Under the pieces are notes generated by a model. That model saw only the letters and a program-made list of their open reading frames with translations. It was not told where the DNA came from and did not search any database. DNA of 64,000 bases from JAFLTL01 sp964389525 (GTDB lineage: Bacteria; Bacteroidota; Bacteroidia; Bacteroidales; Muribaculaceae), in contig CAYMEX010000006.1 of NCBI GenBank assembly GCA_964389525.1, positions 62,001-126,000 on the forward strand, read 5' to 3'. The translations under genes were made by a program, and so were the position numbers. This document shows positions 44,764 through 52,941 of this stretch, piece by piece (position 1 is the stretch's first letter; each line of letters starts with the position of its first letter).

Positions 44764-47700
44764 ATGGACAGCAAGAATAAATTTTCTTCATTAGTTGAAA
44801 GATTTTTAGCCGCAAGAGATAATGGATTGCTTCAGAACGCATCTGAAGAAACTGTTCGAATGTGGATAAATGATATGCTTGAAGTGTTTGGCTGGGATGT
44901 CAATAACACCCGTCAAGTAATGCAGGAGCGTACACTTGAGCGTTCTGAAAGAGAAAAGTTGCATGGTATTGGTTCTAGTTATGTAAAGCCGGACTACACC
45001 TTGATGAACGGCAATAAAAGACTTTTTTTTATTGATGCGAAGAAGCAATCTGTCGATATAAAAAATGATAAGAATGTAGCATTTCAGATAAGGTCCTACG
45101 GATGGTCCATTGGTGCGCCATATTCCATAGTTACTGATTTTGAAGAATTGGCAATTTATGACTGTACGGCTATGCCAAATGCAACAGACACATCAGACTT
45201 TGCCAGAATACATTATCTTACAATTGATGAGTATGTCAAAAATTATGAGTTACTTAGGCGTTTCCTACATAGAGACAAGGTTCTGAATGAATTCGCAAAG
45301 GTTGACTTCCGGGGGTCTGACACACTGGATAAAAGCTTTGCCCATTTTTTATGCGATATTCGACTAGAGCTAGCTCAATCAATAAAGGAAAACAATAATT
45401 CTGCAATATCTGTAAGTGATTTGAACTTATGGACGCAGATAATTTTGAATCGCATACTTTTTATCCGCGTATGCGAAGCAAAGGGACTTGAAGAAGATGG
45501 CTTGTTGCAAAGGTATCTTGAAGAAGATTTCTGGAATAGATTCAAGGAATCATCGTATATGGAGTTTTATGAACATTATGACGGTCCTATGTTTGAAAGA
45601 CTCACAACTATACATAACTTGGTCATTTCAAATAAGGTATTTACTAAACTTCTTACCTATCTTTACTATCCTTCACCTTATTGTTTTGATGTAATTCCCT
45701 TAAAGAGCATCAGCGACATATATGATATTTTCCTTGGATATCATCTAATAGAAGATACGAAGGGGAACTTATCTAATTCTCTGAAATCGGAGTTCAAAAA
45801 GAGCAATGGAGCTGTGACAACACCGATGCAACTGGTAACAGATACTATCACTGCGACTCTTTGTAAGAATCGTCTCAACTCCATGACGATTAATGACATT
45901 CTTTCAATCACAGTGCTTGACCCGGCATGTGGAAGTGGTGTGTTTTTGGCTGGAATGTATGACTACTTAGAGGGAGCTGTGATAAACAAAATCAAAGAAG
46001 ACCCCTCCTCTCTTAGCCAAGAGTATTATAAAATAATAGATGGAGAGCCCGTATTGAATATAAACGGGAAGAAGCACCTCGTGTCATCATGCTTGTTTGG
46101 AATAGATATCAATCAAGAAAGCGTTGAAGTCGCAAAACTTTCATTGTCTCTAAAGATTATTGATGGATATAACATGCAATCATATGACCAAGTTGGGTTA
46201 TATGGATCTAGGATTCTAAACGGTGTTGGAGAGAATATAAAGTGTGGTAATACCTTAGTGTCATCAGATGTTATGGCTCACTATCCTCATCTTATTGATA
46301 ACCCTGATGAGCTGGAAGCCACCAATATATTCGATTGGGAAGAAGCGTTTCCCTATGTAAGCAATAAAGGCGGTTTTGATTATGTGATTGGTAATCCTCC
46401 ATATGTCGAAGTAAAGAACTATAATGTCGAACTTCCGACAATGGCATCATATATAAAACATCGATACAAATCTAGCAAGAATGGGAAAATTGATCTTGCA
46501 ATACCGTTTATAGAGCGAGGTCTTGAATTTTTAAATTCAACCGGAAGCCTTGGCTTTCTGATACAGAAACGATTTTTCAAGACTGATTATGGAAAGGGAA
46601 TAAGAAAACTTATCTCTGAGAATCGCTTATTGCGCCATATATATGACTATGAAGAAACAAATCTCTTTGATGGTCGAATTACTTATGTCGCTATCCTCGT
46701 GTGCGATAAATCATCCGCTTACAATAAATCGTTCTTCTATCAGTCATCTAAAAATCAAGACTTACTTCCTATATCAAAGGATTCTATTTCAGAAACGCCA
46801 TGGAATTTTGACAATCCATCTTTAACTAATCTGAGATTGTCAAAGCAGAAAGAGCTTGGCAGTCTTGGTGATGTATGTCATATTAAGGTGGGTGTTCAAG
46901 TCCTATGGGATCCTGCCTACCACATCTATGTCAACCATGTTGACAGCGATTATATATATGGAAGCTCGGCTTTAGAAGATAACATCAAGATTGAAAAATC
47001 AGCTTGCAGAGCATTGATATGCAACGAGCATTTTATACCTCTGTCAATTAGACCAGAGAATACATACATCATCTTCCCGTATGATATTAAAGACGGTAAA
47101 GCCCAGGAAATTAAGTTCTCTGATTTTAAGGAAAGATTTCCGCTTGCCGCATCGTACCTTTCACGCCACAGAAGTCGAATAGAAAGTGAAGTACAGACTT
47201 TACCAATGAGAGTCACATCTTTAGATAAAGATGAGAACTGGCATCTTTTCACTCGTGCCAACAATCACAATGCAGTTTATAGAAAGCTGTGTATCCCTAT
47301 GACAACACAAGAGCCGCAAGCTGCTGTAATGAATAATGAAACAGCATATTGTGATAATGCCAACATGTTTTTTATCAATATAGAGGAAATTACCGATGAC
47401 AGACTTTATGCTTTGGCTGGGTTAATCAATTCGACTCCTTTTGCTTTCTTTGCCAAATCAATTGCAAATCCTCAGCAAAACGGGTACTATAAGTTTAACA
47501 AGCAGTTTCTTGACCCAGTGCCATTCCCGACACAAGCATATAAAGAAATGTCAACTGATATGATGCAATTAGCAAATGTCGCAAAGCAAATTGAGCAACT
47601 GCATACCCGGATGATTGCGACTCCATCTCGAGCGTCACGCTACAAACCGGTGGTCAAAACACTATGGGATGAACTTGACTCAATCTGTTGTAGATTGTAT

Positions 47701-47766
47701 CAGTTTACGGAAGATGTAATTAATATGGTAATGTCAAGCCCAAGAAAGGACAGGAACTATGCGTAA
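44764..47766 (+). CDS. Eco57I-like type IIG restriction endonuclease-methyltransferase
   Basis: The 1000-residue protein joins cutting and methylation in one chain. Near residues 76-92, KPDYTLMNGNKRLFFIDAKK has the PD...DxK nuclease core. The adenine-N6 methylase follows, with SAM motif I TVLDPACGSGVFLAG (about 382) and catalytic NPPY in YVIGNPPYVEV (about 545). A C-terminal target-recognition region (about 700-970) contains the Eco57I/TaqI-like HIKVGVQV start and YYKFNKQFLDPVPFP. Length and gene order match RM.Eco57I (about 997 residues) with a separate methylase. Recognition sequence cannot be read. It is AT-rich cargo. Confidence 0.9.
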   Translation: MDSKNKFSSLVERFLAARDNGLLQNASEETVRMWINDMLEVFGWDVNNTRQVMQERTLERSEREKLHGIGSSYVKPDYTLMNGNKRLFFIDAKKQSVDIKNDKNVAFQIRSYGWSIGAPYSIVTDFEELAIYDCTAMPNATDTSDFARIHYLTIDEYVKNYELLRRFLHRDKVLNEFAKVDFRGSDTLDKSFAHFLCDIRLELAQSIKENNNSAISVSDLNLWTQIILNRILFIRVCEAKGLEEDGLLQRYLEEDFWNRFKESSYMEFYEHYDGPMFERLTTIHNLVISNKVFTKLLTYLYYPSPYCFDVIPLKSISDIYDIFLGYHLIEDTKGNLSNSLKSEFKKSNGAVTTPMQLVTDTITATLCKNRLNSMTINDILSITVLDPACGSGVFLAGMYDYLEGAVINKIKEDPSSLSQEYYKIIDGEPVLNINGKKHLVSSCLFGIDINQESVEVAKLSLSLKIIDGYNMQSYDQVGLYGSRILNGVGENIKCGNTLVSSDVMAHYPHLIDNPDELEATNIFDWEEAFPYVSNKGGFDYVIGNPPYVEVKNYNVELPTMASYIKHRYKSSKNGKIDLAIPFIERGLEFLNSTGSLGFLIQKRFFKTDYGKGIRKLISENRLLRHIYDYEETNLFDGRITYVAILVCDKSSAYNKSFFYQSSKNQDLLPISKDSISETPWNFDNPSLTNLRLSKQKELGSLGDVCHIKVGVQVLWDPAYHIYVNHVDSDYIYGSSALEDNIKIEKSACRALICNEHFIPLSIRPENTYIIFPYDIKDGKAQEIKFSDFKERFPLAASYLSRHRSRIESEVQTLPMRVTSLDKDENWHLFTRANNHNAVYRKLCIPMTTQEPQAAVMNNETAYCDNANMFFINIEEITDDRLYALAGLINSTPFAFFAKSIANPQQNGYYKFNKQFLDPVPFPTQAYKEMSTDMMQLANVAKQIEQLHTRMIATPSRASRYKPVVKTLWDELDSICCRLYQFTEDVINMVMSSPRKDRNYA

Positions 47767-49627
47767 AGAAACACTCAATATATTATGCAAATTTGCAGAC
47801 CCTCGGCAATTAGATGCTGCGGTGGTAGAGTCATTTCTTGTTAATAACGGATTGTTCCCCTCGGACGGATTCATTGCTGAATTTCTGAGAGAGTATGTTG
47901 TAAACAATACTTTCGAAGACATTACTACAATCGAAGATGTGATTTCAGTATTCGAGCAAGCAATACCAATCGAAGAACGGACAAAAAACGGAGCTATTTA
48001 TACTCCGTCCTACATTCGCGATTACATCGTTAATCAACTATATGCTGAGAACCCTGACAAATTCAAGAGGGGATTGATTATAGATCCGGCATGTGGTTGT
48101 GGTGCTTTTTTGTATACAGCGGCACAGATAATCAGAAATTGGGATTATTCCTACCAATCTATATTTAGCAAATTGTTTGGAGTTGACATTAGTGCCAATA
48201 GCGTCAGGCGTACAAAGCTACTCCTTGCATTAACAGCTCTTACAAACAATGAGTTTGTTAATGAATCAGATTTACATATCTATTGTGCCAATTCATTGTC
48301 ATTCGATTTTTACCAGTTTGACACTGTTAAATTGAATGACGGGTATGACTATGTAATTGGGAACCCCCCTTATGTGAGGTCAAAAAACATTGAGCCAGAA
48401 TCCAAGGCATTACTCCCGAACTGGGAAGTGGCCATAGGAGGGAATGCAGATTTATATCTGCCTTTCTTTGAGATTGGCATGAAAATACTTAATGAACATG
48501 GACGCTTAGGATATATTACCTTGAACTCATTCTTTAAGAGTGTCAATGCTCGTGGATTGAGGAAATACTTGATTAAGCATCAAATTGGTCTTGATATAAT
48601 AGATTTCGGAGATGAATTGATTTTTGGCAAGAAGCTTGCATACACCTGTATTACCTTCATATCTAAACAAGAGCGCGATACGATTAAATATCATCGAGCT
48701 TCATCTGTTGAGATAAAAGACAATGAATATATCAAATATGACAATATACCGTATAGCGGTCTCGATAGTCACAAAGGTTGGAATCTGAATCAAAGCGATG
48801 TACTTCAAATTATAGAACGCATTGAGCTTACAGGAACACCCCTGGGTGATAAGTATGTCATAAAGAATGGGATTGCAACCCTGGCAAACGATACATTCAT
48901 CTTCCAACCATATAAAGAAGATGGCTCTTACTATTATATGAAGCTCGATGGATTGGAATATTGCATAGAGAAAGGAATCTGTAAGGATATAATCAAACCT
49001 AATATCCTTCATTCAGAGGATGAGATTCATGATCTCATGGAGAAAGTAATTTTTCCGTATGATTCAAATAACAAACCCATTCCGGAGGCTCTCTTTATAA
49101 GCAAGTATCCTAAGGCATACCAATATCTATCATTACATAGAAGACGGTTAGATGAAAGGGATAAAGGAGAGGGTAACTTCCCGATATGGTATGCTTTCGG
49201 TCGCACTCAGGCGATTTCAGACAAAGGTAAGAAATTGCTATTTCCTTACATGACAGATGTGCCCCATTTCGTTTTTACTGACAATGAAGATATGCTTATC
49301 TACTGTGGATACGCAATATTTCATCATGATGAGAGGGAATTAAAGGCTCTGAAAAGAATACTTGAATCATCTGTGTTCGATTACTACATGAAGCATACAA
49401 GTAAACCTTATGCAACGGGGTACTATTCTTACGCGAAAAACTACGTAAAGAATTTCGGTGTCATTAACTTATCTTCTACGCAAGTTGAGGAAATACTATC
49501 CTTATCTTCAAAAGACGAGATAAATGAATATGTGGAACATCTCTATGGCGTTGATCTAAAGAGAAACGAATGCACTCTTGCCGTTGAATGTCAAAACCTT
49601 CCAACTTCCATATTTGAATTTGCATAA
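47759..49627 (+). CDS. Adenine-N6 DNA methyltransferase of the Eco57I-like system
   Basis: The 622-residue protein starts inside the last codons of the endonuclease gene (8-base overlap). Motif I is LIIDPACGCGAFLYTA (about 107) and motif IV YVIGNPPYVRSKN (about 201). The C-terminal half is a target-recognition domain with the TaqI-type segment LGDKYVIKNGIATLANDTF. No nuclease motif is seen, so it is probably the protective methylase that modifies both strands or the strand left by the bifunctional enzyme, as M.Eco57I does. Its unusual ARTS (INGAIYTPSYIRDYIV) segment before motif I is typical of Eco57I methylases. Confidence 0.88.
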   Translation: MRKETLNILCKFADPRQLDAAVVESFLVNNGLFPSDGFIAEFLREYVVNNTFEDITTIEDVISVFEQAIPIEERTKNGAIYTPSYIRDYIVNQLYAENPDKFKRGLIIDPACGCGAFLYTAAQIIRNWDYSYQSIFSKLFGVDISANSVRRTKLLLALTALTNNEFVNESDLHIYCANSLSFDFYQFDTVKLNDGYDYVIGNPPYVRSKNIEPESKALLPNWEVAIGGNADLYLPFFEIGMKILNEHGRLGYITLNSFFKSVNARGLRKYLIKHQIGLDIIDFGDELIFGKKLAYTCITFISKQERDTIKYHRASSVEIKDNEYIKYDNIPYSGLDSHKGWNLNQSDVLQIIERIELTGTPLGDKYVIKNGIATLANDTFIFQPYKEDGSYYYMKLDGLEYCIEKGICKDIIKPNILHSEDEIHDLMEKVIFPYDSNNKPIPEALFISKYPKAYQYLSLHRRRLDERDKGEGNFPIWYAFGRTQAISDKGKKLLFPYMTDVPHFVFTDNEDMLIYCGYAIFHHDERELKALKRILESSVFDYYMKHTSKPYATGYYSYAKNYVKNFGVINLSSTQVEEILSLSSKDEINEYVEHLYGVDLKRNECTLAVECQNLPTSIFEFA

Positions 49628-49907
49628 TCATATATTTGCTTCTTTCTAGCGGAATTATCATATAATGTAGCTTGATAATGCTATGAAACGCTGTGTGCCG
49701 TTAATATTAATTAACATAAAATAGACTCTAATATAAGATTTTTTTGGGGTGAATTAGAGCCTAAGATACCCAATGCACCTTAAACCCACCCAGAAAATCC
49801 ATGCAAAGGAGACACAAGCAACAAGAAAGGCGTCTCAAACAATTTACGAGACAGCCAAGACAGATGCTAAAATTATTTCAATACAATCACACAAAACCGC
49901 AAGAGAG
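49628..49907. other. Intergenic region after the R-M genes
   Basis: AT-rich gap without a supported gene. GACTCTAAT and ATTAGAGCC arms around 49732-49769 form a loose inverted repeat with a T7 run inside the loop, possibly a terminator of the R-M operon. Confidence 0.4.
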
Positions 49908-49939
49908 TTTGTGATGTTGAAAAATAATTCGTAAATTTG
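49908..49939 (+). promoter_or_regulatory. Promoter of the 127-residue protein gene
   Basis: TTTG (49908-49911) and TAAATTTG (49932-49939) are separated by 20 bases, a full Bacteroidota promoter, 21 bases before the start codon. Confidence 0.75.
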
Positions 49940-49960
49940 CGCTCATAAAATTTAAGAGCA

Positions 49961-50344
49961 ATGGAGATACGAATATTTAGCGCACGCGAATATAATGCAA
50001 AACTAAAATGCACGATTCACTCGTCAGGCAAATTAGGTTTTACGGATGAAACAGCTAGAGAGTTGGGGCTATCCGTAGAATCTGGCATTAAATTTGCTAT
50101 GAATGACAACGACGAGTTGCTCTTGATAAACTGTCGATTAGATAAAGATGAAGACGCATTCGATGTTAGCAAGTCTGGTGCTTACTACTATGTGAATGCA
50201 AAGCCATTGTTTGACAGCTTGGGATACGATTATAAAAACAATGTGATAATGTTTGATCTAAGCAAGTTCAAACACGACACTCTGGAAATATATAAGTTAA
50301 ACCAACGCTCAAAGCCTAGAAAGGCAGAGGGCAACGAAAAATAA
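49961..50344 (+). CDS. Unrecognised 127-residue protein
   Basis: The protein has no signal, membrane or catalytic motif that I can name. Its N-terminal half (AKLKCTIHSSGKLGFTDETARELGLSVESGIKFAMND) reads like a small beta-rich DNA- or ligand-binding fold of the SpoVT/AbrB or related type. The second half ends in a basic tail (RSKPRKAEGNEK). I recall similar proteins in Bacteroidota but no function. It has its own good promoter and stands between the R-M genes and two small genes in the same element, so it is probably accessory cargo. Confidence 0.6.
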   Translation: MEIRIFSAREYNAKLKCTIHSSGKLGFTDETARELGLSVESGIKFAMNDNDELLLINCRLDKDEDAFDVSKSGAYYYVNAKPLFDSLGYDYKNNVIMFDLSKFKHDTLEIYKLNQRSKPRKAEGNEK

Positions 50345-50375
50345 ATTGCCGAGAGAACAAAAGACAAAAAACAAA

Positions 50376-50405
50376 GGACGTACAAGACGGCCATCTCATA
50401 CGTCC
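50376..50405 (+). terminator. Hairpin after the 127-residue protein gene
   Basis: GGACGTA (50376-50382) and TACGTCC (50399-50405) are perfect arms within a purine-rich intergenic stretch. No clear T-run follows, so the terminator call is tentative. Confidence 0.35.
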
Positions 50406-50551
50406 AAATAAAGAATTAAAATTTGCTTTACCGGGCAAAACTAAGGCTTCTCACCTTATTGTTTCTTGATTCTTTATTTCAAATATAATGAAAATCTCAT
50501 TATAGAGATGGTCGAGTTTACAATTATTAACAATTTTAAATTCGACAAAAA

Positions 50552-50764
50552 ATGGACAGATATTGTCTTAATCGAAATCAACAAGTAGGACACGGATATA
50601 ACCATGAGGTTCATAAATCATGGTGTTCTCGCAGACCGTTGCCTTCAAATCAAATCGACCTGGGCTACTGCTACTCTGATGAGGACGCTCTTAGAAAAGC
50701 CAAACAGTATTATTCGGACGCAGATGGTTGCGCTTACTGCTGCCCCTCAATCCATAAAGGCTGA
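50552..50764 (+). CDS. Small cysteine-containing protein of a DUF2188 gene pair
   Basis: The 70-residue protein has four cysteines in the order C5, C25, C40 and CAYCC near the end, with HGYNHEVHKSWC and a closing CCPSIHKG. The spacing suggests a small metal- or disulfide-bound fold. I recall the same layout (DRYCLN...HEVH...C...LG...A...C..C) as an unnamed family in Bacteroidota and Proteobacteria. It ends five bases before a DUF2188 gene, and the two families appear to travel together. Upstream, GTCGA and TCGAC arms (50512-50547) flank an AT-rich loop that may be an operator. Confidence 0.65.
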   Translation: MDRYCLNRNQQVGHGYNHEVHKSWCSRRPLPSNQIDLGYCYSDEDALRKAKQYYSDADGCAYCCPSIHKG

Positions 50765-50769
50765 TAACT

Positions 50770-50991
50770 ATGGGAAAGAATCAGCATGTGGTTCCGAATA
50801 ACGGAAGATGGAGTGTAAGAGGCGCTGGAAATACTCGTGTTACCCAGACTTTCGACACTCAGCGTGAAGCAATAGCCCGCGCAAGAGAGATTGCTATTAA
50901 CCAGCAATCGGAAATGTTTATCCACAATCGTCAAGGTCAGTTCCGCGACAGGAACAGCTATGGAAATGATCCATATCCACCTAAGGGATAA
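50770..50991 (+). CDS. DUF2188 family small protein
   Basis: The 73-residue protein fits DUF2188: KNQHVVPNNGRWSVRGAGNTRVTQTFDTQREAIARAREIAINQQSEMFIHNRQGQFRDRNSYGNDPYPPKG. The family is a short beta-alpha module that often reads V-P-x-x-G-W-x-V...A...A...G.I.DR.SYG.DP.P. Its role is unknown, with stress or recombination links only suggested. It is the second gene of a pair and is followed by a strong terminator. Confidence 0.8.
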   Translation: MGKNQHVVPNNGRWSVRGAGNTRVTQTFDTQREAIARAREIAINQQSEMFIHNRQGQFRDRNSYGNDPYPPKG

Positions 50992-51011
50992 TTGACGATT
51001 ATCCTCTATAC

Positions 51012-51051
51012 AAATGGGATGCATTCTCACAGAAGATTGCATCCCATTTTT
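51012..51051 (+). terminator. Terminator of the small-gene pair
   Basis: AAATGGGATGC (51012-51022) pairs perfectly with GCATCCCATTT (51039-51049), followed by TT. Confidence 0.75.
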
Positions 51052-51096
51052 GGTTTAGTTCAGTTCGGGCACTATATATGCCCGATGAACTGAACC
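51052..51096. repeat. Second TTCAG palindrome centred on TATATAT
   Basis: GGTTTAGTTCAGTTCGGGCA (51052-51071) is inverted as TGCCCGATGAACTGAACC (51079-51096) with a two-base bulge, around a CTATATA loop. It shares half-site and core with 41071-41116. It lies between the DUF2188 gene and the 3' end of the integrase gene. Confidence 0.55.
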
Positions 51097-51125
51097 TAAT
51101 ATATCGTGGCTGAGGAAAAGAGATG

Positions 51126-52480
51126 TCAGTCAAGGAGGTTTACGAGTTCTCTCTTCATGTCTTCGTCGATGTCTCGGTAGCGGGCGAAGGCTTTGCTGCC
51201 TTCTTTATGACCGCTGAGAGAACCTACGAGGTTGGGGTCTTTTACTTTTTTGTAAAGATTACCGATGAAAGTGCGTCGCGCCAAGTGGCTGCTGGCTATC
51301 TCGTTGAGCGGGCGCTTCTCTTCTGCCCCGGTGGTTGGATTGAGAACCGTTACCATGCGATTGACTCCGCATGCCGTGAATATTTTTTTGATGGCAACGT
51401 TATATTTCTGTGAACTGATGAAGGGGAACAGTTTTCCATTCAGGTTATCTCGTCCGGCATATTTTGCGACGAGGGCTTGTGCTCTTGCGTTGAGTGGCAC
51501 TCTGACAACCTGCGGACGCTCGCCTTTGTCTTTTGCGGCATATACTCTATGGCTCCGTTAATAATGCTCTCAGGTGTCATGGCCATTAAGTCTGAGACAC
51601 GGCACCCGATAAGGCACTGAAAGATAAAAATATCGCGCTGAGCCTCCAACGATGGATTAGCCGACAAATCGTAGTCTGCAATCCGATCGCGCTCTTCGAG
51701 AGTGATATAGTACGGTGTGCCATACACTTCTGTTGTCTTACCGTTGTATTTGGCGAATGGGTCGTTTGTCGTCAGTTCTTGATCTCGACACCAACGATAA
51801 AAAGCCCGCATCAGACCGAATAATCCGATTATAGTATTATCGCCTTTGGGTTGAGGTTTCGGCTTCTTTCTCGTTGTATGCGTGTCTGCCGGAACTGCCT
51901 TATAGATTTCCGGGTACTTCTCGTGGATTTCATGTTCCGAGCGCAGGAACTTCTCGAAACTGTTGACATCATCAACCGTAAAGTCATCGAGTTTGATTTT
52001 ATAGCGACCGCGACCGTTAGCGCGGACATACAGTTCATATCGCATCAGCGCACGTTTCAGGACTCTCAGATGCTTGATGCGCCATTCTGAGATATTTTTC
52101 TTTTCAATGTAATCCTCAAATATGTCGAAGAATTTAGGCTCACGAGGCTGCCGTTTCTGCTTTTCCGGCTTCGGATGTAGGAACAAGTCATATTGAGCGA
52201 CTACAAAATCCTTAGTAAGAGTATCGGCGGGCGTTTTCTCACAGAGATTGATGAGGAAGCGTTCAATATCGATAAGCCGGTCCTCAATAGTCCGAATTTC
52301 AGCGCGGGCAGTCGGGTCTTTCGGCAATGAGAAAACGCCTTTGTCAAATCGCGATGGATCCATCCATAATCCGGTCTTTAGACGGACTACAAGATTACGG
52401 GACACAGAAAGACGGAGAAGCAGTTCAGCCTTTCCCAATGGGTTTGTACCCTTCGTGATATTACGGGTGAGTGTTGCCAT
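51126..52480 (-). pseudogene. int: Tyrosine integrase, frameshifted
   Basis: The frame from ATG 52480 encodes the arm-binding and core-binding domains and the first catalytic arginine (CLIGCRVSDLMAM), but changes frame at EYMPQK. The rest continues in another frame to 51126: LNARAQALVAKYAGRD, then HLARRTF (H-x-x-R) and LSGHKEGSKAFARY with the nucleophile tyrosine. Rejoining needs one added base in the A4 run at 51531-51534, giving KDKGERPQ. The full protein would be about 450 residues, normal for Bacteroidota element integrases. It is next to attR, as expected. The break may be a true mutation or a sequencing error in a homopolymer. Confidence 0.88.
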
Positions 52481-52512
52481 AGGAGAGTGATTAAAATTCT
52501 AAACGCGAAGTT

Positions 52513-52566
52513 AGTCAATCCGGTTGACATACACAATAGTTTTCGTGTCAACGCCGTGTCAACCGA
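52513..52566. repeat. Arm-type repeats near attR
   Basis: GTGTCAACGCCGTGTCAACCGA (52545-52566) repeats the left-end arm site with one change. An inverted GGTTGACA copy lies at 52521-52528. These are probable integrase or excisionase binding sites between the integrase start and the core. Confidence 0.55.
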
Positions 52567-52712
52567 TATTGATTTTAACTGAATCAAGACAAATTCTCCG
52601 AAAAATTCAAAATCGTCCAAATTGAGTTATAATCGTAAATATCAGAGAAATAACGCAAATTAAAGAATTTACTCAAAATCCATCTCAGTCTAATTAAATC
52701 TAATATTCGTGC

Positions 52713-52729
52713 TCCTGTTCTGGGCACCC
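52713..52729. repeat. Right attachment site core (attR)
   Basis: An exact 17-base copy of the tRNA-Leu 3' end (see 36842-36858), 232 bases beyond the integrase start codon. It closes the 15.9-kb element. Confidence 0.88.
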
Positions 52730-52732
52730 CCA

Positions 52733-52775
52733 AAAGCGACTTAACAAAGTAATAATCACCAAGTTGAGTCGCTTT
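52733..52775 (+). terminator. Hairpin after attR
   Basis: AAAGCGACTTAAC (52733-52745) and GTTGAGTCGCTTT (52763-52775) pair with one mismatch and are followed by CTTTC and a T-run. It would terminate the tRNA when the first element is absent. Confidence 0.65.
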
Positions 52776-52787
52776 CTTTCATTTTTT

Positions 52788-52805
52788 ACGTGCATATTAC
52801 GTGCA
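52788..52805. repeat. ACGTGCA direct repeats, candidate arm sites of the second element
   Basis: ACGTGCA occurs at 52788-52794 and 52799-52805, 11 bases apart, the same spacing as the GTGTCAAC pair of the first element. They probably bind a different integrase. Confidence 0.4.
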
Positions 52806-52941
52806 AAATCCGTGTACGCGTCCTCTCGTATCCCTTGAATTTCAGGGCCAACTTTTCGCTCTCAATATGCTTAGATTGCATTAGACCGTAACTCAAACAA
52901 AGAGCTAAATAAGCGGGTCATTTCTTTATATGTTGCCCAAT

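Larger units (their letters stand above)
36842..52729. mobile_element. Integrative mobilizable element in tRNA-Leu (15.9 kb)
   Basis: The element lies between two copies of a 17-bp sequence from the tRNA-Leu 3' end. It encodes an excisionase-like HTH protein, RepA-like ATPase, TOPRIM primase, DUF3408 protein, MobC-like protein, relaxase and a tyrosine integrase next to the right end. No coupling protein or Tra secretion genes are present, so it would need a helper conjugative element to move. Cargo is a PD-(D/E)xK protein, an Eco57I-like R-M system and several small genes. The cargo is much more AT-rich than the host, while the mobility genes are close to host composition. The integrase is frameshifted, so the copy may be fixed. 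Confidence 0.88.

Noticed and set aside
44462..49627. BREX or DISARM system around the large methylases
   Set aside because: No brxC/pglZ/brxL-like or drm genes are adjacent. The nuclease motif in the first enzyme and the size match an Eco57I-like R-M.
51500..51560. Programmed ribosomal frameshift in the integrase
   Set aside because: No X-XXY-YYZ slippery heptamer is in the zero frame, and this integrase family is not known to use frameshifting. A one-base loss is simpler.
36842..52729. Full integrative conjugative element
   Set aside because: No coupling protein, TraG ATPase or other transfer genes are present, only mobilization genes.
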